Shown in pieces: positions 1 to 6,279 of a stretch of DNA of 7,400 nt. The number at the start of each line of letters is the position of its first letter. The first letter of the stretch is position 1. The notes under the pieces were generated by a model. It saw only the letters and a list, made by a program, of their open reading frames with translations. It was not told the DNA's origin and did no database searches. The translations under genes and the position numbers were made by a program. This DNA comes from an uncultured Curvibacter sp. (GTDB lineage: Bacteria; Pseudomonadota; Gammaproteobacteria; Burkholderiales; Burkholderiaceae), in assembly GCA_946481355.1 (NCBI GenBank), contig CAMLNH010000131.1:1-7400 (forward strand), given 5' to 3'.

Positions 1-494
<494 letters not shown>

Positions 495-528
495 GACCGG
501 TTGCGTGTCCGCGCTGTCCTGCGCCCCC

Positions 529-563
529 TGCCCCAGGTGCCACCGTGCCTGGGGCATTTTTTT
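529..563 (+). terminator. Intrinsic terminator after rpoC
   Basis: A perfect 9-bp stem, TGCCCCAGG at 529-537 against CCTGGGGCA at 548-556, has a 10-nt loop and is followed directly by seven T residues (557-563). This is a textbook factor-independent terminator and should end the rpoC transcript. It lies only a few bases before the rsmB start region, so rsmB needs either read-through or a promoter not recognised here. Confidence 0.92.
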
Positions 564-568
564 GCCCC

Positions 569-1906
569 ATGATCCATTCCATGCGTGAAGACAAGCGAGT
601 TCCGGAGCTCTGGCGCCAGCTGCAGGCGGCCGCCAGCGTGCTGGCCGCGGTGCGCGCCGGCCGCTCGGGTGGCGAGGCGCTGGAGGCCGTGCCTGACAGC
701 CTGCGCCCGGGGGTGCAGGCCCTGGTCTACGCAGCGCTGCGCCAGCTTGGCCGCGCCGAGGCCTTGCGTCGCCTGCTGGCGCCGCGCAAGCCGCCACCGG
801 TGGTGGACGCGTTGCTGTGCCTGGCGCTGGCCCTGGCCTGGCGCGACGAGGGAGCGCCGTACGAGGCCCATACCCTGGTGAACCAGGCGGTGGAAAGCGC
901 CAAGCGCACACCGGCCACCCGTGCCCAGGCCAGCTTCGTCAACGCCTGCCTGCGTCGCTTCCTGCGGGAACGTGCGGCCCTGGTCGCCCAGACGGATGCC
1001 GACCCCGTGGCGCGCTGGAACCACCCAGCCTGGTGGATCGCCCGTCTGCAGCGCGAGCTGCCCAACCACTGGCAGGCCGTGCTGGAGGCCAACAACCGCC
1101 AGCCGCCCATGACCCTGCGCGTGAACCGGCGTCAGGGCGGCGTGGAGGACTACCTGGCCACGCTGCAGGCTGCGGGCATCGCGGCGCAGCGCAACGGTGA
1201 CTGGGGCGTGACGCTGGCGCAGGCCCTGCCCGTGGGGCAGATTCCGGGTTTCGCGCAAGGCCGGGTCTCGGTGCAGGACGCGGCCGCCCAGCTGGCCGCG
1301 CCCCTGTTGCTGCAGGGTTGGGAAGGCCGCAGCGGTCTGCGCATCCTCGACGCCTGCGCCGCGCCCGGCGGCAAGACGGCCCATCTCCTGGAGCTGGCCG
1401 ACGCGGAGGTCACCGCGCTGGACATCGATCCCCAGCGCTGCCGCCGTATCGAGGACACTTTGCAGCGCCTGGGCCTGCAAGCCCACGTGCTGGCCGCCGA
1501 CGCCGGCACACCCGCAGCCTGGTGGGATGGCCGGCTCTTTGACGCCATCCTGCTCGATGCGCCCTGCACGGCCTCGGGCATCGTGCGCCGCCACCCGGAT
1601 GTGCGCTGGCTGCGCCGCGAGTCGGACATAGCTGCGCTGGCGGACCAGCAGGCGCGCCTGCTCGGCACGTTGTGGCCCTTGCTGGCGCCGGGCGGACGAT
1701 TGGTGTACTGCACCTGCTCGGTCTTCCGCGCTGAAGGGAAAGGGCAGGTGCAGGCGTTTCTTGCGCACAACAAAGCAGCCCGTTTGCTGCCCGCGCCGGG
1801 GCATTTATGGCCCTTGGCGACGCCGCAGGGGGAGCCGGTCACGGACAATCGGAGCAGTGACCACGATGGCTTTTATTACGCGCTGCTGGAGAAGGGCGCG
1901 GGCTGA
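569..1906 (+). CDS. rsmB: 16S rRNA (cytosine-967-C5)-methyltransferase RsmB
   Basis: RsmB transfers a methyl group from S-adenosylmethionine to C5 of cytosine 967 in 16S rRNA in the cytoplasm. The product (445 aa from this start) has an N-terminal NusB-like RNA-binding domain (about residues 8-140) and a C-terminal Rossmann methyltransferase. Visible motifs are the SAM-binding DACAAPGGKT (261-270), motif IV DAPC (330-333) and motif VI YCTCS (380-384). Cys333 and Cys383 match the two-cysteine mechanism of m5C RNA methyltransferases, and their 50-residue spacing agrees with E. coli RsmB (Cys325/Cys375 as I recall). The length is close to the usual 430-450 aa. The start is uncertain: ATG 569 and ATG 581 are both possible and neither has a clear Shine-Dalgarno. 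GTG 545 would fall inside the terminator and is unlikely. The 3' end overlaps the next gene by 41 bp, suggesting co-transcription. Confidence 0.95.
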   Translation: MIHSMREDKRVPELWRQLQAAASVLAAVRAGRSGGEALEAVPDSLRPGVQALVYAALRQLGRAEALRRLLAPRKPPPVVDALLCLALALAWRDEGAPYEAHTLVNQAVESAKRTPATRAQASFVNACLRRFLRERAALVAQTDADPVARWNHPAWWIARLQRELPNHWQAVLEANNRQPPMTLRVNRRQGGVEDYLATLQAAGIAAQRNGDWGVTLAQALPVGQIPGFAQGRVSVQDAAAQLAAPLLLQGWEGRSGLRILDACAAPGGKTAHLLELADAEVTALDIDPQRCRRIEDTLQRLGLQAHVLAADAGTPAAWWDGRLFDAILLDAPCTASGIVRRHPDVRWLRRESDIAALADQQARLLGTLWPLLAPGGRLVYCTCSVFRAEGKGQVQAFLAHNKAARLLPAPGHLWPLATPQGEPVTDNRSSDHDGFYYALLEKGAG

Positions 1907-2492
1907 ACTGTCCGCGCTTTTGGCCTGTGCCCTGTTGGGAGGGGCGGTGTCCCTGCACGCGCAGCCGGTCGCCGTCGACGTCAGCCAGCTGGAGCTGCGG
2001 CGCAATGGCGAGATGGTGGAGCTCAATGTCGGCCTGCAGTTCGAACTGCCCGGGCAGGTGCTGGACGCGCTGCACAAGGGGCTGCCTGTGATCTTCGTCG
2101 CCGAGGCCGAGATCTACCGCGAACGCTGGTATTGGCTGGACAAGCGCGTGGCCAGTGCCCAGCGCCAGATGCGCCTGGTCTACCAGCCACTCACGCGCCG
2201 CTGGCGCCTGAGCATCGGCAGCGGCCCGGGTCGTCCCGGCGAGGCGGGAGCGGCCCTGGGCCAGACCTTCGACAGTCTGGACGAGGCGCTGGCCCTGGTC
2301 CGCCGTTTCGTCGGCTGGCGTATTGCCGAGCTCGGCGCGCTCGAGGCCGACAGCACGTACCGCCTGGACTTCCGTTTCCGCCTCGACACCGCCCAGCTGC
2401 CGCGCCCGCTGCAGATCGGCACGCTGGGTGAGAGCGACTGGGTGCTGGCCGCCAGCACCAGCCGCCGCCTGCAGCCGGAGAGCCTGAAGTGA
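1866..2492 (+). CDS. DUF4390 family exported protein
   Basis: A 208-residue protein that I recognise as DUF4390, a family without an established function that in Burkholderiales usually sits between rsmB and an NtrY-like kinase. The N-terminus looks like a signal peptide: basic residues R6, R9, R10 and R12, a hydrophobic core at about 15-29, and a likely cleavage after LHA (residue 32). An LLAC sequence at 18-21 resembles a lipobox but leaves too short a hydrophobic stretch before the cysteine, so secretion as a soluble periplasmic protein is favoured. The mature part looks beta-rich, with regular alternation such as LELRRNGEMVELNVGLQFELP and YRLDFRFRLDTAQLP. ATG 1866 was chosen because it opens directly into the signal peptide; GGAG at 1851-1854 is a distant but possible ribosome site. 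It overlaps rsmB by 41 bp and the kinase gene by 4 bp. A role in the periplasmic side of the kinase pathway is inference only. Confidence 0.88.
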   Translation: MAFITRCWRRARAELSALLACALLGGAVSLHAQPVAVDVSQLELRRNGEMVELNVGLQFELPGQVLDALHKGLPVIFVAEAEIYRERWYWLDKRVASAQRQMRLVYQPLTRRWRLSIGSGPGRPGEAGAALGQTFDSLDEALALVRRFVGWRIAELGALEADSTYRLDFRFRLDTAQLPRPLQIGTLGESDWVLAASTSRRLQPESLK

Positions 2493-4777
2493 CGGGCCCG
2501 GCGGCAGGGGGGGAGCGGCGGCACGCGCCGCAGTCCACAGCCCTGCGCTGGACCTTCGGGGTCGTGCTGGCCATCGTGGTGGCCATCGGCCTGGTGCTCA
2601 TGTTCCTGCTGACCCAGGCCACGGGCAACCGCGAGCTTTACGAACGCAACTACGCACTCCTCTTCACCCTCAACGTGGTTGTGGCCGTGGCCTTGCTGGG
2701 CGTGATCGGCTGGGTGGGCTGGCGCCTGCTGCGTCGCCTGCGCCAGGGGCGCTTCGGCAGCCGGCTACTTGTCAAGCTGGCCATGGTCTTCGCACTGGCC
2801 GGCTTCGTGCCCGGTCTGCTGATCTACGTGGTGTCCTACCAGTTCGTCTCGCGTTCCATCGAAAGCTGGTTCGACGTGCAGGTCGAGGGCGCACTCGAGG
2901 CCGGCCTGGGTCTGGGCCGTGCCACGCTGGAGACCCTGTCCGACGACCTGGCGACCAAGACGCGTTCGGCCTCCGTGTCCCTGCAGGACGCGCCCGATGT
3001 GGTGGCCGGCCTGATGCTGGAGCGCCTGCGCGAACAGCTGGAGGTGCGCGACGCCATCCTCTGGAGCGCCAATGGCCAGCTGCTGGCCAGCGCCGGTGAC
3101 TCTCGCTTTCTGCTCAACCCCGAACGGCCCGCGCCCGCGCAACTGCGCAAGGCGCGCAGCCAGCGCACCGTGACCTGGGTCGAAGGTCTGGAGGACGGCA
3201 CCGCCATGGCCCCGGCCCAGGCCCGCATCAAGGCCCTGGTGCTGGTGCCGCGCACCGGGCTGGACATCCTGGATGAGCCGCGCTTTCTCATGGTGACCCA
3301 GGTACTGCCGGAGGCCCTGGTGGCCAATGCCCTGGCCGTGACCGAGGCGCACAGCGAATACCAGGAGCGCGCGCTGGCTCGTCAGGGCCTGCGGCGCATG
3401 TACATCGGCACACTCACGCTGAGTCTCTTCCTGGCTGTCTTCGGTGCCGTGCTGCTGGCCGTGGTGCTGGGCAACCAGATCACCAGGCCCCTGCTGCTGC
3501 TGGCCGAGGGCGTGCGCCAGGTGGCCGCGGGCGACCTCACGCCCAAGCCCGCCCTGCAGGGGCGCGACGAGCTGGGCGGCCTCACGCGGTCGTTTGCCGA
3601 CATGACCCAGCAACTGGCCGATGCACGCCGTGCGGTGGAGGTCAGCATGGAGCAGGTCAATGCCGCGCGTGAGAACCTGCAGACCATCCTGGACAACCTG
3701 ACCGCTGGCGTCATGGTGCTCGACGCCAATGGCGTGATCCAGTCCGTGAACCCCGGCGCCACGCGCATCCTGCGCGTGCCCATGGCTGCCTGGGAGGGCC
3801 GGCGTCTGGCCGACATCGAGGGCCTGGAGGAGTTCGCGCGCAGCGTCAAGCAGCAGTTCGACCGCTTCGTCGAGGAGCGTGCCGAACACGCGCTGGACCA
3901 CTGGCAGCAGTCCTTCGAGCTCGGCCCGCCCTCGGGCTCGCCTGCAGCCGACAGCGCCGACGGCCGCGGTACCCTGACCCTGGTGGCGCGCGGTGCGGAG
4001 CTGCCGGGCAAGGCCTGGCTGCTGGTGTTTGACGACATCTCCGAAATCGTCTCGGCCCAGCGCGCCCAGGCCTGGGGCGAGGTGGCGCGCCGTCTGGCGC
4101 ACGAGATCAAGAACCCGCTCACGCCCATCCAGCTCTCGGCCGAGCGGCTGGAGCGCAAGCTCGCGGGCAAGGTGCAGGAGGCCGAGCAGGCCGTGGTCAC
4201 CAAGTCCGTCAAGACCATCGTCGACCAGGTCGACGCCATGAAACGCCTGGTCAACGAGTTCCGCGACTACGCGCGCCTGCCCGCGGCCGAGCTCCATGCC
4301 CTGGACCTCAACGCCCTGGTCGGCGAGGTGCTGCAACTCTACGGCGGCTCCACCGCCCGCATCCCCGTGGCCAAGGAGCTTGACGAGCGTTGCCCGCCCG
4401 TCATGGGCGACGCCCAGCAGCTGCGCCAGGTGCTGCACAACCTGGTGCAGAACGCACAGGACGCCACCGAGAGCACCGGGCGCAGCGGGCCCGAATTCCC
4501 GGTCACCGTGCGCACCCAGTGGGTCGAGGCCAGCGGTCGCGTGCGCCTGAGCGTGCTCGACTGGGGCACGGGCTTTCCCGAGACCATCCTCAAGCGCGCC
4601 TTCGAGCCCTATGTCACCACCAAGCCCAAGGGCACGGGCCTGGGCCTGGCCGTGGTGAAGAAGATTGCCGACGAGCATGGGGCCCGGATCGACCTGGCCA
4701 ACCGCCTGGCCGAGGATCAGGTGGTGGGGGCTCAAGTATCGTTATCATTCGCAGTGGAGAAGCCGGCCCCCGCCTGA
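2489..4777 (+). CDS. ntrY: NtrY-like membrane sensor histidine kinase
   Basis: A 762-residue inner-membrane kinase that should autophosphorylate and pass the phosphate to the regulator encoded next. In order it shows TM1 (about 22-42), TM2 (57-78), TM3 (95-117), a periplasmic sensor region (about 120-303), TM4 (304-327), HAMP (328-382), a PAS domain (about 396-515) and HisKA with H-box LAHEIKNPLTPIQLSAERL, phosphorylated His538. The catalytic domain follows, with N-box HNLVQNAQDA (Asn655), G1 box DWGTGF (Asp691), F-box FEPYVTTKPKG and G2 GTGLGLAVVKKI. All catalytic residues are present. Four membrane segments plus HAMP, PAS and this H-box are typical of NtrY. Family members respond to nitrogen, redox or oxygen conditions; the signal here cannot be read from sequence. 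GTG 2489 overlaps the DUF4390 stop as GTGA, with GGAGAG at 2477-2482 as a good ribosome site, which implies translational coupling. Confidence 0.95.
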   Translation: MTGPAAGGERRHAPQSTALRWTFGVVLAIVVAIGLVLMFLLTQATGNRELYERNYALLFTLNVVVAVALLGVIGWVGWRLLRRLRQGRFGSRLLVKLAMVFALAGFVPGLLIYVVSYQFVSRSIESWFDVQVEGALEAGLGLGRATLETLSDDLATKTRSASVSLQDAPDVVAGLMLERLREQLEVRDAILWSANGQLLASAGDSRFLLNPERPAPAQLRKARSQRTVTWVEGLEDGTAMAPAQARIKALVLVPRTGLDILDEPRFLMVTQVLPEALVANALAVTEAHSEYQERALARQGLRRMYIGTLTLSLFLAVFGAVLLAVVLGNQITRPLLLLAEGVRQVAAGDLTPKPALQGRDELGGLTRSFADMTQQLADARRAVEVSMEQVNAARENLQTILDNLTAGVMVLDANGVIQSVNPGATRILRVPMAAWEGRRLADIEGLEEFARSVKQQFDRFVEERAEHALDHWQQSFELGPPSGSPAADSADGRGTLTLVARGAELPGKAWLLVFDDISEIVSAQRAQAWGEVARRLAHEIKNPLTPIQLSAERLERKLAGKVQEAEQAVVTKSVKTIVDQVDAMKRLVNEFRDYARLPAAELHALDLNALVGEVLQLYGGSTARIPVAKELDERCPPVMGDAQQLRQVLHNLVQNAQDATESTGRSGPEFPVTVRTQWVEASGRVRLSVLDWGTGFPETILKRAFEPYVTTKPKGTGLGLAVVKKIADEHGARIDLANRLAEDQVVGAQVSLSFAVEKPAPA
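4743..4748 (+). promoter_or_regulatory. Possible internal -10 box ahead of the response regulator gene
   Basis: TATCAT matches the TATAAT consensus at five of six positions and lies inside an AT-rich patch of the otherwise GC-rich ntrY tail. It would start transcription near base 4755, about 60 nt ahead of the regulator ATG. No -35 hexamer is visible at the right distance, so this is a weak candidate. Confidence 0.25.
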
Positions 4778-4814
4778 GCCCTCCGGACCACACGAAAGAC
4801 CCAGCGTTCACACC

Positions 4815-5495
4815 ATGGCAAACATACTGGTAGTCGATGACGAACTCGGCATTCGTGACTTGCTGTCCGAGATCCTCAACGACGAAGGACACAGCGTCGA
4901 AGTGGCCGAGAACGCCGCCCAGGCGCGGCAAGCACGGCAGAGCGAGCGCCCCGACCTCGTCCTGCTCGACATCTGGATGCCCGACACCGACGGCGTCACC
5001 CTGCTCAAGGAGTGGTCCACGGCCGGCCTGCTGACCATGCCTGTGATCATGATGAGCGGGCACGCCACCATCGACACCGCGGTGGCCGCCACCAAGATCG
5101 GCGCTCACTCCTTTCTGGAAAAGCCCATCACGCTGCAGAAGCTGCTCAAAGCCGTTGAGCAGGGCCTGGCCCGCAATGCCCCGCTGCCCGCTGCCGCGGC
5201 GGCGCCTCTGGGGGGGCTTACGCCGGGCGCTGGCGACGGTCTGTCGGGTCTGGCGGCGCCGATGATGGCCGCTGTCGAGACCGGCCCGCAGTCGCAGCAG
5301 AACTTCCAGCTCGACAAGCCCCTGCGCGAAGCCCGCGACGAGTTCGAGAAGGCCTATTTCGAGTACCACCTGGCGCGCGAGAGCGGCTCCATGACCCGCG
5401 TGGCCGAGAAGACCGGCCTGGAACGCACCCACCTCTACCGCAAGCTCAAGCAGCTCGGCGTGGATCTGAGCCGCGGCAAGCGCAACAGCGCCTGA
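4815..5495 (+). CDS. NtrX-like response regulator, receiver plus Fis-type HTH, no AAA+ domain
   Basis: A 226-residue regulator, the probable phosphoacceptor of the kinase encoded 37 bp upstream. The receiver domain (about 1-118) has the full active site: acid pocket Asp8-Asp9, phosphoacceptor Asp52 in LLDIWMPD, Ser81 in MMSGHA and Lys103 in LEKP. A low-complexity Ala/Gly/Pro linker (about 121-162) follows. The C-terminal DNA-binding region has a helix PLREARDEFEKAYFEYHLA (169-187) and a Fis-type HTH, MTRVAEKTGLERTHLYRKLK (193-212), like the C-termini of sigma-54 activators. Classical NtrX has about 450 residues with a central AAA+ ATPase carrying GAFTGA; that domain is absent, with no frameshift visible. 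The protein therefore resembles the RegA/PrrA architecture and should act without remodelling sigma-54 polymerase. ATG 4815 fits the conserved receiver start ANILVVDDE, although the ribosome site is weak. I leave the symbol blank because ntrX usually implies the three-domain protein. Confidence 0.93.
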   Translation: MANILVVDDELGIRDLLSEILNDEGHSVEVAENAAQARQARQSERPDLVLLDIWMPDTDGVTLLKEWSTAGLLTMPVIMMSGHATIDTAVAATKIGAHSFLEKPITLQKLLKAVEQGLARNAPLPAAAAAPLGGLTPGAGDGLSGLAAPMMAAVETGPQSQQNFQLDKPLREARDEFEKAYFEYHLARESGSMTRVAEKTGLERTHLYRKLKQLGVDLSRGKRNSA

Positions 5496-5520
5496 TCCAG
5501 CCAGGAGCCGGCTCAACTGC

Positions 5521-5529
5521 TGCTATAAT
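5521..5529 (+). promoter_or_regulatory. Extended -10 promoter of tRNA-Phe
   Basis: TGCTATAAT combines the TGn extension with a perfect TATAAT hexamer (5524-5529). A start site near 5536 would leave only about six nucleotides of 5' leader before the tRNA. No convincing -35 hexamer is seen 16-18 bp upstream, which fits an extended -10 promoter that depends less on -35 contacts. Confidence 0.75.
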
Positions 5530-5541
5530 TTCACCTCTCTT

Positions 5542-5617
5542 GGCCCGGTAGCTCAGTTGGTAGAGCAGCGGATTGAAAATCCGCGTGTCGGTGGTTCGAT
5601 TCCGCCCCAGGCCACCA
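5542..5617 (+). tRNA. tRNA-Phe (anticodon GAA)
   Basis: A 76-nt cloverleaf with encoded CCA. The D stem is GCTC (5551-5554) with GAGC (5563-5566). The anticodon stem is GCGGA (5568-5572) with TCCGC (5580-5584), and the loop TTGAAAA places GAA at 5575-5577, which reads UUC/UUU phenylalanine codons. The T stem is GGTGG with CCGCC around TTCGATT. The acceptor stem is GGCCCGG (5542-5548) with CCAGGCC (5607-5613), the discriminator is A5614 and CCA is at 5615-5617. Six of seven acceptor pairs are Watson-Crick, but position 5 (C5546) faces A5609 at position 68, a C-A mismatch that is unusual for an elongator tRNA. The gene stands alone with its own promoter and terminator, starting 46 bp after the regulator stop. 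Confidence 0.97.
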
Positions 5618-5628
5618 GAATTTCTCAG

Positions 5629-5656
5629 AAAGCCATCCTCTGCGGGATGGCTTTTT
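5629..5656 (+). terminator. Intrinsic terminator after tRNA-Phe
   Basis: AAAGCCATCC (5629-5638) pairs perfectly with GGATGGCTTT (5645-5654) around a 6-nt loop, and the right arm runs into a five-T tract (5652-5656). It lies 11 bp after the tRNA CCA end and should terminate the tRNA transcript and any read-through from the upstream signalling operon. Confidence 0.9.
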
Positions 5657-5870
5657 ATCTTCTGCAGTGCCCGGCCCCGTGAGGACAGGCTGAGGGCAAT
5701 GCAGTCCGACCCCGTTCCACCCCGGCGCCGTCTTTCGTGCAAGGCTGTGTCGGCCCGCCGTGGGATCCCCAGCGGATCGCCACGCCAGCCGCATCTGCCC
5801 GCCGGTACGCCAGGCGACGGCCGCCAGATGCATCCCGGGCACCTGCCCACGACCGCAACCGGAGTCCACC
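5657..5870. other. Intergenic stretch without recognisable gene
   Basis: These 214 bp between the tRNA terminator and the next gene are GC-rich and hold no coding frame with a plausible start and protein-like composition. One imperfect stem-loop is visible at 5755-5775: CCGC and TGGG pair with CCCA and GCGG, with a 2-nt bulge and a 3-nt loop. No convincing sigma-70 promoter for the downstream gene was found, although one would be expected here because the upstream transcript is terminated. Confidence 0.5.
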
Positions 5871-6251
5871 ATGGCCCTAGACCCTATCGTTCCAGATCAC
5901 GCCGCACCTCTTGCCTGCGTCATGGACGCGCTCAGCACGCGCACGTTGAACCATTTCGCGGAAGAAGCCAGGCAGAACGGCGAAAGCCTCAAGGACGCCT
6001 TCGAACGCTACGAGATCGACTATGCGTGGCACGTCCTCGGCTCGGAGCGCCTGCGCGAGGCCACGCTCTCGTGTCTGGCCAGCCGCCATGCCCACAAGGT
6101 GACCGAGGCACAGAAGGACAGCTTGGCCGTCATCCTGCAGTCGGCCGCTGCGGCCCAGGCTTCCGACCTGTTGATGAGTTTCGACAACGATGTGCCCGAG
6201 AAGCTGGCCGACCATCTGTCCGCCCAGTGGGCCCCGCGCAGCGCCCACTGA
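5871..6251 (+). CDS. Hypothetical protein, 126 aa
   Basis: I do not recognise this protein. ATG 5871 has a good ribosome site (GGAG at 5861-5864, six bases before the ATG), which is why I prefer it to the in-frame start at 5760, whose extra 37 residues are rich in Pro, Arg and Cys and look non-coding. The product appears soluble and mainly helical, with no signal peptide or membrane segment. Notable stretches are a Glu/Lys-rich region at about 28-50 (HFAEEARQNGESLKDAFERYE), a helix-like segment at 82-103 containing SAAAAQASDLLMSF, and an acidic patch DNDVPEKLADH (105-115). It has two cysteines (16 and 68) and several scattered histidines without a metal-site pattern. It stands alone between the tRNA terminator and the convergent tetR, whose stop is 28 bp away. 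Codon use resembles the neighbouring genes, so it is probably a real resident gene. Confidence 0.7.
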   Translation: MALDPIVPDHAAPLACVMDALSTRTLNHFAEEARQNGESLKDAFERYEIDYAWHVLGSERLREATLSCLASRHAHKVTEAQKDSLAVILQSAAAAQASDLLMSFDNDVPEKLADHLSAQWAPRSAH

Positions 6252-6279
6252 ACCGCTGCCCCAGGGCGCAGGGGTGGTC

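Noticed and set aside
1761..1865. TTG start at 1761 for the DUF4390 gene
   Set aside because: It would overlap rsmB by 146 bp and add 35 residues ahead of a clear signal peptide.
2765..4735. 656-codon open frame on the minus strand opposite the kinase gene
   Set aside because: Its composition (repeated Gly, Gln, His, Leu) mirrors the codon bias of the kinase gene, and no known domain is visible. Long antisense frames are common in DNA of this base composition.
4665..4814. Upstream extension of the response regulator start
   Set aside because: The extra 50 codons overlap the kinase gene and are not receiver-like. The conserved receiver start lies directly at ATG 4815.
5531..5872. Minus-strand frame across tRNA-Phe giving a peptide such as NHRHADFQSAALPTELP
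   Set aside because: This is the familiar spurious translation of an antisense tRNA gene often seen in automatic annotations.
5542..6251. tRNA-Phe as the attachment site of an integrated element
   Set aside because: No integrase gene and no repeated copy of the tRNA 3' end was seen downstream within the window.
6252..6279. Bidirectional terminator between the convergent 126-aa gene and tetR
   Set aside because: Only short GC complementarity (CCCC with GGGG) is present, with no T tract on either strand.
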